Source: an uncultured Lysobacter sp. (lineage in GTDB: Bacteria > Pseudomonadota > Gammaproteobacteria > Xanthomonadales > Xanthomonadaceae). Taken from it: DNA of 16,155 nt. How positions within the stretch are numbered: the first letter of the stretch is position 1; each line of letters starts with the position of its first letter. Below the pieces are notes generated by a model. That model was given only the letters and a program-made list of their open reading frames with translations, was not told the DNA's origin and did no database searches. The DNA is taken from positions 1 through 16,155 of the forward strand of contig CALTXS010000004.1 of assembly GCA_943913335.1 (NCBI GenBank), written 5' to 3'. Positions 8,522-15,564 of this stretch are shown here, in pieces. The position numbers were made by a program, and so were the translations under genes.

Positions 8522-10435
8522 TTAAGGAGAACAGAAGCAGTGCGCCACGCCTGTCACAGGGCGGCCGCGGTTGTTGGTGCTCACGCGTTGCAGGAAGCGC
8601 AACTCGGCCTCGGCCTGCGGTGCCGCCAGGCGCAGCAGATCGCGCGCCCAGTCGTTGCCGGCCAGGGCCAGGCGCACGCCATGCGGCAAGCGGCTCAGCA
8701 GCCCGGAGAACGGCTCACGGCGTTCCTCGATCCAGAGGGTCGAATACTGGCCGCGCTTGCCGAGCTTGGCAAGTGCCGCGGCGTGGTCGACGGCATCGCG
8801 CAAATTGCCGAACGCATCGACGAGACCGCGTTCCTTGGCTTGCGCGCCGCTCCACACGCGGCCCTGGGCCACGGCATCAATGGCCGCCGGCGTCTGCCCG
8901 CGCGCCTTGGCGACGCGGCCGGTGAAGTCACGATAGCCCTTTTCGATCACCGACTGGATCACCGCGCCCGAGGCCGCATCCAAGGGACGCGACGGATCGA
9001 ATGCGCCCGCGACCGGGGTGGTGCCGACGCCATCGGTGTGGACACCGATCTTGGCGAGCGCACGGGCGACATTAGGGATCACGCCGTAAATACCGATCGA
9101 ACCGGTAATGGTCGACGGATCGGCGTAGATGCGATTGGCATTCATGGAGATCCAGTAACCGCCCGAAGCGGCCACATCGCCCATTGAGACGACGACCGGT
9201 TTGCCTGCCGCGCGCAGGGCGGCGACCTCGCGACGGATCTGTTCGGACGGGAACACCTCGCCACCCGGCGAACTGACCCGCAGCACGACAGCTTTGATGG
9301 CCTCGTCTTTACGGGCATCGCGCAGCAGCGCCGCCGTGGACTCGCCGCCGATGGCACCGGGCGGCTGTTCGCCCGCCACGATGTCCCCCTCGGCCACCAC
9401 AATACCCACCCGCTTCTCACTCAGCAGTGACGCGTCGGGATCGGGTTCGATCTGGGCCAGTTGCAGATAATCATCGTAGCCAATGGCGCGATAGCCGACG
9501 GTATTGTCTTCGTCCCTGATGGCCTTGGCGGCAATCGAGGCATTGAACTCCTCGCGCGTTTGCAGTGCATCGACCCAACGGTTGGTCAGTGCGTAACGGG
9601 CCAGATCGCCTTGCGCGGCGACGATGCCTTCGCGGGCGTTGTTGATCGAATCGCGCAGTTGCGTTTCGGGAATTTTGCGATCGCGCGCAACCTCGGTCAG
9701 ATAGCGCGACCAGATATCGTTCATCCAGAACAGATCGGCCTGCTCGGCCGCGGCTGACGACTCATCGAGCACATAGGGTTCTGCGGCCGATTTGAACGTG
9801 CCGACTTTGAACAGCTGCATATCAATGCCGAGCTTGTCCTGCAGCAGCTCGCGGTAGTACTGCCGATAGCGACCGATGCCTTCGAGCATCGGGCCGTTCA
9901 TGGGATCCAGGGCGATGCGTTCGGCCGTGGCGTTGAGCAGATACTGCTGCTGATCACCACCCTCGGTAAAGGCCACGACAGGCTTGCCTGCAGCGCGCAA
10001 CTCGCGGATCGCCGCCGCCACTTCGCGCGTGCTGGCCCAACCCGCCATTTCGAGACGATCAACATCCAGCACCACTCGCTCAATACGCGAATCCGTTTTG
10101 GCCTTTTGCAGCACTTGCAGCACATCACGAAGGCGGATCTCACCCTCATCGCCACCCAGACTCATGATCGAAGCGAGCGCGGGATCCTGTGTGAACTGTT
10201 CGACCACCTTGCCCTGCGGGTTGAACACCAACGTGGTGCGATCCTGCAGTCGAACCTCACCGCCACTTAGACTGAAAACGATCATCAGGAACAGCAGCAA
10301 CAGGAACAGCGCAATCAGGCCAAATACCAGACGACGAATCGCATTGAGACCGCGCCACATGCGGTGCAGAAAACGGCCGAACGGGCGCTCACGGAATGGA
10401 CGCGGCGATGTAGGTGGAACAGCAGATACCGACAC
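8522..10435 (-). CDS. sppA: Signal peptide peptidase SppA, 67K type (protease IV)
   Basis: SppA degrades cleaved signal peptides in the inner membrane, with its catalytic domains on the periplasmic side. The 637-residue product fits the long proteobacterial form (E. coli 618) with two S49 domains. A cytoplasmic N-terminus rich in Arg and Pro precedes one membrane anchor (about residues 36-56, a run of Leu, Phe and Ile). Catalytic Lys215 lies in FKVGTFKSAAEPY in the first S49 domain and Ser424 in SMGDVAASGGYW in the second, matching E. coli Lys209 and Ser409; the Lys and Ser come from different halves, as known for this type. Start is GTG at 10435; the ribosome-binding site is poor (AGAG about 9 bases upstream). 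It lies 45 bases after the MATE gene and 21 bases before the SDR gene, all read leftward. Confidence 0.97.
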   Translation of the reverse strand: MSVSAVPPTSPRPFRERPFGRFLHRMWRGLNAIRRLVFGLIALFLLLLFLMIVFSLSGGEVRLQDRTTLVFNPQGKVVEQFTQDPALASIMSLGGDEGEIRLRDVLQVLQKAKTDSRIERVVLDVDRLEMAGWASTREVAAAIRELRAAGKPVVAFTEGGDQQQYLLNATAERIALDPMNGPMLEGIGRYRQYYRELLQDKLGIDMQLFKVGTFKSAAEPYVLDESSAAAEQADLFWMNDIWSRYLTEVARDRKIPETQLRDSINNAREGIVAAQGDLARYALTNRWVDALQTREEFNASIAAKAIRDEDNTVGYRAIGYDDYLQLAQIEPDPDASLLSEKRVGIVVAEGDIVAGEQPPGAIGGESTAALLRDARKDEAIKAVVLRVSSPGGEVFPSEQIRREVAALRAAGKPVVVSMGDVAASGGYWISMNANRIYADPSTITGSIGIYGVIPNVARALAKIGVHTDGVGTTPVAGAFDPSRPLDAASGAVIQSVIEKGYRDFTGRVAKARGQTPAAIDAVAQGRVWSGAQAKERGLVDAFGNLRDAVDHAAALAKLGKRGQYSTLWIEERREPFSGLLSRLPHGVRLALAGNDWARDLLRLAAPQAEAELRFLQRVSTNNRGRPVTGVAHCFCSP

Positions 10436-10480
10436 AGGGACTACTCTAAGTGAACTGTCTCTATCGTAACGGACCCGGCC

Positions 10481-11854
10481 TTAAGACGCAGTTGAAAGAT
10501 GCCGGCGGATCGTGGCGCGGGCGCGGGTATTCAGCAAAATCGCTGCCAGTGTCAGGCCGCAAATCAGACCGATCCACATGCCTTTCGGACCCATGCCGTA
10601 ATAGAAACCCAGCAGGATCCCAACCGGCATCCCGATCATCCAGTACGAGAACACGGCCATCCACATCGGCACTGTTGTGTCCTGCAGGCCGCGCAAGGTC
10701 GCTGCAGAAATCACCTGCACGCCATCGGGGAACTGGAACGTGGCCGCAAACAGCAGCAGGCTCGATGCCAGCGTCAGTACCGCCGTGTCCTCGGAATACA
10801 GCGAGGCCAACTGATGATTGCCCAAGATCATGATTGACGCGGACACCAGTTGTGTCATCAGCACGATGGCCAGACCGGCATACATCGCGCGCCGGATCGC
10901 CGCGTAATCGTTGCGACCCAAGGCATGACCGACGCGCACGGTCGTGGCTTCGGCGACGCCCAGCGGAATCATGAAACATAAGGTCGCCACGCTGATTGCA
11001 ATCTGATGCGCCGACGACTGCAATGCCCCCAGCCTGCCCATCAGCACGGCCGTCGTGGTGAATAGCCCGCCTTCCATCAGAACCATCACGCCGATCGGCA
11101 GTCCGACGACGAGCGTGCGACGAATTACCGGCCACTGCGGCCAATCCCACTGTTTGAACAGCCGCAGTTCGTGCAGACGTTGCGAACGCAGCAGCACCAG
11201 CAAAAAGCCCAGCGCCTGAATCCACATTGACAGCGCACTGGCGTAGCCCAGGCCTTTGGCCCCCATCGAAGGCAGCCCCAGCAGCCCGAACGTCAGTACG
11301 TAACCGACCGGTGCCAGCACCGCCAGACCCAGCAGGCTCAAGTACATGGTGGGACGCGTCCAGTGCAGGCCTTCGGCCAGATAGCGCATGCAAAAGAACA
11401 GGCACAGCCCGGGCATGCCCCAACGCACGGCATGCAAAAAGTCGCGGGCACCGGGCACGATCAAGGGATCCATACCGACCACACCTAGCAGCGCCGGCGC
11501 AAAGGTCAGATAGAAAAACAGAACGGTAGCGATACCGATCGCCAACCACAGCGCCTGCCGGAACAGCGGGCCGACCCGGGAGCGTTGACCACTGCCATCC
11601 ATTTCACTGACCATTGGCGGGATGGACATCAGGACCCCCAGCGGCAACATGATGGCAAACCACATCATGGCGGTTGCGACCGACACGGACGCCAAAGTGG
11701 CCGTATGGTGGTGGCCGGCAATGACGGAGTCCACAAACGAGATCATGGCGGTCGACACATGGCCGACAATCAGCGGGGCGGCCAAGCGGGTCGTAGTGCC
11801 CATTTCGCCACGCAGGCGGCGGCGGTTGGTGCCGGAATCAGAGGTTGCCGTCAT
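10481..11854 (-). CDS. MATE family efflux transporter (NorM-like)
   Basis: This is a multidrug and toxin extrusion exporter of the inner membrane, which in the NorM branch expels cationic drugs in exchange for Na+ or H+. The 457-residue protein has about 12 hydrophobic segments arranged as two MatE halves, the usual length for the family. Recognisable stretches are AAPLIVGHVSTAMISFVDSV near the start, the conserved Asp of helix 1 included, and HQIAISVATLCFMIPLGVAEA followed by VRVGHALGRND in the second half. The real substrate cannot be read from sequence. The start is taken at ATG 11854; a second in-frame ATG at 11803 would trim a polar N-terminus. No strong ribosome-binding site precedes either. 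The gene is divergent from priA across the 475-base regulatory-looking gap and leads the MATE-sppA-SDR run. Confidence 0.94.
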   Translation of the reverse strand: MTATSDSGTNRRRLRGEMGTTTRLAAPLIVGHVSTAMISFVDSVIAGHHHTATLASVSVATAMMWFAIMLPLGVLMSIPPMVSEMDGSGQRSRVGPLFRQALWLAIGIATVLFFYLTFAPALLGVVGMDPLIVPGARDFLHAVRWGMPGLCLFFCMRYLAEGLHWTRPTMYLSLLGLAVLAPVGYVLTFGLLGLPSMGAKGLGYASALSMWIQALGFLLVLLRSQRLHELRLFKQWDWPQWPVIRRTLVVGLPIGVMVLMEGGLFTTTAVLMGRLGALQSSAHQIAISVATLCFMIPLGVAEATTVRVGHALGRNDYAAIRRAMYAGLAIVLMTQLVSASIMILGNHQLASLYSEDTAVLTLASSLLLFAATFQFPDGVQVISAATLRGLQDTTVPMWMAVFSYWMIGMPVGILLGFYYGMGPKGMWIGLICGLTLAAILLNTRARATIRRHLSTAS

Positions 11855-11940
11855 GGTTGCGCGGGATCCGGCCCGAGGTGCGTAACAAGGACTACCATTT
11901 TAGCCCTGTGCGGTTCAGAAATCGTCACGAAATCCGGCGG

Positions 11941-11946
11941 AATATA
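11941..11946 (-). promoter_or_regulatory. Possible -10 element of the MATE gene
   Basis: On the minus strand the hexamer TATATT (11946 down to 11941) matches the -10 consensus at 5 of 6 positions. It would start a transcript about 80 bases before the MATE ATG. No convincing -35 hexamer lies at 16-18 bases from it, so the call is weak. Confidence 0.2.
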
Positions 11947-12008
11947 CCTTGACATTTCAAAACCAGCTGTTTTTTCAGCACCGAAAGTTGTTTGTTAACT
12001 CGGCTTGG

Positions 12009-12017
12009 TTATTCACA
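12009..12017 (+). promoter_or_regulatory. DnaA box (TTATTCACA)
   Basis: The nonamer fits the general DnaA box consensus TTATNCACA exactly, with T at the variable position. It lies about 180 bases from the box pair at 12197-12219, on the other side of the T-rich segment and palindrome. Confidence 0.5.
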
Positions 12018-12117
12018 GCATGCAACAATTCGTAATAATCCACTCGTCGATTCATATCCGGCGCAATTCCGCCAATGTTTCACGGCTAAGGCATTGTTTT
12101 TACTACTCTTTTCCTAG

Positions 12118-12136
12118 TTGGCTATTTTTTAGCCAA
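12118..12136. repeat. Perfect 7-5-7 palindrome
   Basis: The arms TTGGCTA (12118-12124) and TAGCCAA (12130-12136) are perfect reverse complements around the loop TTTTT. No T run follows on either strand, so it does not look like a terminator. It could be an operator for a dimeric regulator or part of an easily melted segment, since T-rich sequence lies just to its left. Confidence 0.5.
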
Positions 12137-12196
12137 TCACGCTGATCGGGCGAAATTAAGGGAATTCCGAAGCGAAACCCGAGAGAATGCACAGAG

Positions 12197-12219
12197 TTAT
12201 CCACAATTACTGTGGATAA
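12197..12219. promoter_or_regulatory. Pair of perfect inverted DnaA boxes
   Basis: TTATCCACA (12197-12205) and its exact reverse complement TGTGGATAA (12211-12219) face each other across the 5-base spacer ATTAC. TTATCCACA is the strongest DnaA box, the R1/R4 type of E. coli oriC. With equal base use, one such 9-mer is expected only about 0.004 times on both strands of 475 bases, so a pair is unlikely by chance. The pair ends 116 bases before the priA ATG. DnaA regulation of priA, a titration site or an origin element are the options. A non-DnaA operator is possible, since the pair is also a clean 9-5-9 inverted repeat. Confidence 0.65.
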
Positions 12220-12246
12220 GCCGAAAATCTCTTCTAAACCAAATAG

Positions 12247-12255
12247 TTACGCACA
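12247..12255 (+). promoter_or_regulatory. Degenerate DnaA box (TTACGCACA)
   Basis: It differs at one position from TTATNCACA. It lies 27 bases beyond the perfect pair, toward priA, in the same orientation as the first box of that pair. On its own it would be ignored; the cluster makes it worth recording. Confidence 0.3.
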
Positions 12256-12323
12256 CTTCATGACCCCAGCGTGCAATTGTTGTTGGCAAATCGTTTAGGT
12301 TTCGTCAGGTTGGCCCTCTCCCG

Positions 12324-12329
12324 TACACT
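12324..12329 (+). promoter_or_regulatory. Possible -10 element of priA
   Basis: TACACT matches the -10 consensus at 4 of 6 positions and ends 6 bases before the priA ATG at 12336, which would put the transcript start on or next to the start codon. The -35 position (TTCGTC at 12301-12306, 17-base spacer) is poor. The priA start has no ribosome-binding site. Confidence 0.25.
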
Positions 12330-12335
12330 GTGGCG

Positions 12336-14579
12336 ATGCCCGCAACGGAACTGCCCCCAGCTGAAACACCCGTCGAAACGGTCTGGAAGATCGTCGTCAA
12401 CGTGCCTTTGTGGGGCCAATTTGACTATCGCCCAGCCGACGGCACGTCGGTCAGCCCGGCGGATATCGGCAAGCGGGTGCGGGTCCCGTTTGGGCGCGGT
12501 GGCCACGAGCGCATCGGACTGATCACGGCAATCGGACCGGCCGGTGTGGAGCAGGTTCTGCCCGCCACCTTACTCGACACCGAGGCGCCGCTGTTGCCCG
12601 GCGAGCTGCTGGAGAGCCTGGTCTGGCTACACCGCTACACCGTCTCCCCGCTGGGCGAGACCGTCTGGCAGGCCCTACCCAAGCCCATGCGCGATGGCGA
12701 CCCCGCCACGCTCGAACCAGTGGCCATGCTGACCACCACCGGCGACCCTGCCACGCTGCGCGGCGGCAAGTACAAGAGCGCGCTGGAGTCCCTGCTGACG
12801 CAAGGCGTACTGCCCGAATCCGAAGCACGCGAGCGCCATACCGGCGCCGTGGTGAACGAGCTGCTACGCCGCGATCTAGTGCGTCTGGAGCCCGTGTCCA
12901 TCAGCGAGCGCCTGGCACTTGCCGATGCCGCCGGCCGCCGCTGGCGGGACGAACCGGAGCACCCCCTACATCGCCTGCAGTTGACCCAACAGCAGCAAGA
13001 TGCCGTCCACGCGATCGCGGCCGACCCCGACGCCTATCATGGCTGGCTACTCGAAGGTGTGACCGGCAGCGGCAAAACCGAAGTCTACTTGCGCCTCATC
13101 GCGCAAACCTTGGCCGCCGGACGGCAGGCCTTAATCCTGGTACCCGAAATTGGCCTCACCCCGCAGACCTTGCAGCGCTTTGAACAGCGCCTTGGGGTTC
13201 CGGTCGATGCCTATCACTCGGGCCTGAGTGACAAGGACCGTGCGCAAGTGTGGTTACGTGCCCGCGCCGGTCTGGCCCGGGTGATTGTCGGCACACGCTC
13301 GGCCGCCTTTTTGCCCTTGCCCAATCCCGGCCTGTTTATTGTCGACGAAGAACACGACGGCAGCTTTAAACAGTTCGACGGCATTCGCTATAACGCCCGT
13401 GACTTTCTGGTGCAACGTGGGCACCGCGTGGGCAGACCCATCGTGCTGGGCAGTGCGACGCCCTCGCTGGAATCGCTGCACAACGCACAGTCCGGACGCT
13501 ATGGCCTGTTGCGCCTGACCGAACGGGCTCACGGCGGCGCCACCCATCCGCAGATGCACATTGTGGATATGCGCGGCGTACCGCTCGAGGCCGGTCTCAG
13601 CCCCGTCGTACTGAAGGCAATCCAAGTCCATCTGGAACGCGGCGAGCAGGTGCTGGTGTTCCGCAACCGTCGCGGTTATGCGCCCGTGCTGTTGTGCCAC
13701 GACTGCGGCTGGAGTGCCCAGTGCCAACAGTGCGACGCGCCGATGACCGTGCACCGGCAGGGCCGTCGCCTGCAATGCCATCACTGCGGTGCATCCTGTA
13801 CCGCACCGCCAGCTTGCCCGGACTGCGGTGGCTTGGCGTTGCATCCCCAAGGCATCGGCACCGAACGGCTCGAAGAATTCCTGAGCGAACGATTCGCCGA
13901 CCTGGCACCCGTAGTACGTATTGATCGTGGCAGCACCCGCACCCGCGACGGACTGCAGCAGCGCCTGGCCTCGGTCGGAGACGGCGCCGGCCTGTTGATC
14001 GGCACGCAAATGCTGGCCAAGGGCCACCACCTGCCTAACCTGACGCTGGTAGTTGTCGTCGGCGCTGACGAAGGCCTGTTCAGCACCGATTTTCGCGCCG
14101 GCGAACGACTGGCCCAGCAGCTGATCCAGGTGGCCGGCCGTGCCGGCCGCGCGGACAAGCCCGGCGTCGTACTGATCCAGACCCATCATCCCAATCACCT
14201 GCTTCTGCAGCGACTGCTCGCTGCCGATTACGACGCCGTCGCGCAAACCGAGCTCGACGAACGCAGCAAAGCGTCATGGCCGCCCTTTGTCGCATTGGCT
14301 CTAATCCGCGCCGAAGGCCGTCACGTTGCCGACGTTCGCGAGTTTCTGCAAAGTGTGGCCAATGCCTTCGGGCCGTATCCCAATGTCATGGTGATGGGCC
14401 CACTGCCCGCCCCCATGCCCAAGCGCGCCGGCTACCTGCGCGAGCAGTTGCTGCTGCAAGCCGACTCGCGCGCCGACTTGCACTTTGCCCTGCAACGCGT
14501 CATCCCCACGGTGTATGGCGCACCGCTCGCAAGAAAAGTTCGATGGTCTTTAGATGTGGATCCCTACGATCTCTACTAA
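12336..14579 (+). CDS. priA: Primosomal replication-restart helicase PriA
   Basis: PriA recognises stalled or broken forks and D-loops and reloads the replicative helicase with PriB/DnaT/DnaC-type partners. The 747-residue product (E. coli 732) has the N-terminal 3'-DNA-binding domain (about residues 12-110), a winged-helix segment, and the two helicase lobes. The Walker A is GVTGSGKT with Lys247, the DEEH box starts at Asp337, and the GSATPSLESL motif follows. The zinc region carries the paired cysteines in LLCHDCGWSAQCQQCD, LQCHHCG and PACPDCGG, with one extra Cys in GASC. AGRAGRADKPG is the last helicase motif. GTG 12330 would add two residues. No ribosome-binding site precedes either start; the -10-like TACACT just upstream suggests a leaderless transcript. 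The gene is divergent from MATE beyond the DnaA-box region and is followed 9 bases later by tal. Confidence 0.97.
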   Translation: MPATELPPAETPVETVWKIVVNVPLWGQFDYRPADGTSVSPADIGKRVRVPFGRGGHERIGLITAIGPAGVEQVLPATLLDTEAPLLPGELLESLVWLHRYTVSPLGETVWQALPKPMRDGDPATLEPVAMLTTTGDPATLRGGKYKSALESLLTQGVLPESEARERHTGAVVNELLRRDLVRLEPVSISERLALADAAGRRWRDEPEHPLHRLQLTQQQQDAVHAIAADPDAYHGWLLEGVTGSGKTEVYLRLIAQTLAAGRQALILVPEIGLTPQTLQRFEQRLGVPVDAYHSGLSDKDRAQVWLRARAGLARVIVGTRSAAFLPLPNPGLFIVDEEHDGSFKQFDGIRYNARDFLVQRGHRVGRPIVLGSATPSLESLHNAQSGRYGLLRLTERAHGGATHPQMHIVDMRGVPLEAGLSPVVLKAIQVHLERGEQVLVFRNRRGYAPVLLCHDCGWSAQCQQCDAPMTVHRQGRRLQCHHCGASCTAPPACPDCGGLALHPQGIGTERLEEFLSERFADLAPVVRIDRGSTRTRDGLQQRLASVGDGAGLLIGTQMLAKGHHLPNLTLVVVVGADEGLFSTDFRAGERLAQQLIQVAGRAGRADKPGVVLIQTHHPNHLLLQRLLAADYDAVAQTELDERSKASWPPFVALALIRAEGRHVADVREFLQSVANAFGPYPNVMVMGPLPAPMPKRAGYLREQLLLQADSRADLHFALQRVIPTVYGAPLARKVRWSLDVDPYDLY

Positions 14580-14582
14580 AAT
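14577..14582 (+). promoter_or_regulatory. Possible -10 element of tal
   Basis: TAAAAT matches the -10 consensus at 5 of 6 positions and ends 6 bases before the tal ATG. No -35 hexamer is recognisable 16-18 bases upstream, so it may be chance sequence at the priA stop codon. Confidence 0.2.
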
Positions 14583-14588
14583 GAACGT

Positions 14589-15551
14589 ATGACTAGCGCA
14601 CTCTCCCAACTCCGCCAACTGTCCACCATCGTTGCCGACACCGGCGACATCGAGGCCATTGCCAAATTCCAACCGCAAGACGCAACAACCAACCCCTCGT
14701 TGCTGCTAAAGGCGGTGACCCTGCCCAAACTTGCGGACACCGTGCAGGCCGCCATCGCCTCGGCGCAGGGTAGCAACGACCGGGAACGCGTACTCGATGC
14801 GTCCGACCGTCTTGCAGTGGCTGTGGGTAGCGAGATCGTCAAGTTGGTCAAGGGCCGCGTCTCCACCGAGGTCGACGCGCGTCTGAGCTTTGACACCCAG
14901 GCCAGCCTGCTCAAGGCCCGCCGCCTGATCGAACTGTACGAGGCCAATGGCGTCTCCCGCGACCGCATCCTGATCAAACTCGCAGCCACCTGGGAGGGCA
15001 TTCGCGCCGCCGAACAGTTAGAGCACGAAGGCATCCAGACCAACCTGACGCTGCTGTTCTCGTTCGCACAGGCCCGCGCCTGTGCCGATGCCGGGGTGTT
15101 CCTGATCTCGCCGTTCGTCGGCCGCATTCTCGACTGGCACCTTGCCAACGGCATGGAAAAACCGAACCACGCCATGCAGGATCCGGGCGTGCAGTCGGTG
15201 CATCGCATCTGGGATTTCTACAAGCAGCACGGCTACCGCACCATCGTCATGGGCGCCAGCTTCCGCAACATTGGCGAGGTGCTCGCCTTGGCCGGTTGCG
15301 ATCGTCTGACCATCTCGCCGGACCTGCTCAACGATCTGCAAGACAGCTCGGAGACAGTGCAATCGCATCTCACGGCACCGTCCGCAGTGCAACCGGCACC
15401 GGCCGCACTGACCGAGGCCGAGTTCCGCTGGGAACACAATCAGGATCAGATGGCAGTAGAAAAGCTGTCCGACGGCATCCGCAAGTTCGCCGCCGATCAG
15501 GTCAAGCTCGAGGCACTGATTGCCGCCCACCCGGCGTTTACCGCCGGCTGA
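14589..15551 (+). CDS. tal: Transaldolase (TalB type)
   Basis: Transaldolase moves a dihydroxyacetone unit between sedoheptulose-7-P and glyceraldehyde-3-P in the non-oxidative pentose phosphate pathway, in the cytoplasm. The 320-residue product (E. coli TalB 317) shows all catalytic residues: Asp17 in VADTGD, Glu94 in [11 protein letters not shown], and the Schiff-base Lys130 in [24 protein letters not shown] and [12 protein letters not shown] are further family blocks. It starts 9 bases after the priA stop with no ribosome-binding site. TAAAAT (14577-14582), overlapping the priA stop, resembles a -10 hexamer and would give a leaderless start, or tal may simply be read through from priA. A three-codon frame ATG-AAC-GTA-TGA overlaps the start. 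It ends 13 bases from the convergent permease end; no terminator is visible. Confidence 0.97.
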   Translation: MTSALSQLRQLSTIVADTGDIEAIAKFQPQDATTNPSLLLKAVTLPKLADTVQAAIASAQGSNDRERVLDASDRLAVAVGSEIVKLVKGRVSTEVDARLSFDTQASLLKARRLIELYEANGVSRDRILIKLAATWEGIRAAEQLEHEGIQTNLTLLFSFAQARACADAGVFLISPFVGRILDWHLANGMEKPNHAMQDPGVQSVHRIWDFYKQHGYRTIVMGASFRNIGEVLALAGCDRLTISPDLLNDLQDSSETVQSHLTAPSAVQPAPAALTEAEFRWEHNQDQMAVEKLSDGIRKFAADQVKLEALIAAHPAFTAG

Positions 15552-15564
15552 GCACCCCTGTCCA

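Larger units (their letters stand above)
11855..12329. other. 475-base A+T-rich intergenic region with DnaA boxes
   Basis: No credible gene is seen here. The region separates the divergent MATE and priA genes and is visibly richer in A and T than its surroundings, especially 11940-12260. It contains DnaA-box matches at 12009-12017, 12197-12205, 12211-12219 and, weaker, at 12247-12255, 12036-12044 (TAATCCACT) and 12185-12193 (GAATGCACA). It also contains a 7-5-7 palindrome at 12118-12136, T-rich runs at 11969-11975 and 12095-12113, and a TTGACA at 11949-11954 that lacks a good -10 partner. Expected contents include the MATE and priA promoters. An origin-like or DnaA-regulated function is possible, but not shown. 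Confidence 0.6.

Noticed and set aside
11949..11977. TTGACA at 11949-11954 as a strong rightward promoter
   Set aside because: The -35 is perfect, but the sequence 16-18 bases later is TTTTTC/TTTTCA/TTTCAG, a poor -10, and it lies nearly 400 bases from priA.
12258..12506. 82-codon minus-strand open frame across the priA start
   Set aside because: Most of it is antisense to the conserved N-terminal domain of PriA, and the rest covers the regulatory gap; no homology is recognisable.
13254..14246. 330-codon open frame on the minus strand inside priA
   Set aside because: It is antisense to the conserved helicase domain; the residue composition (many Ala, Gln, Gly) is that of a shadow frame and no family is recognised.
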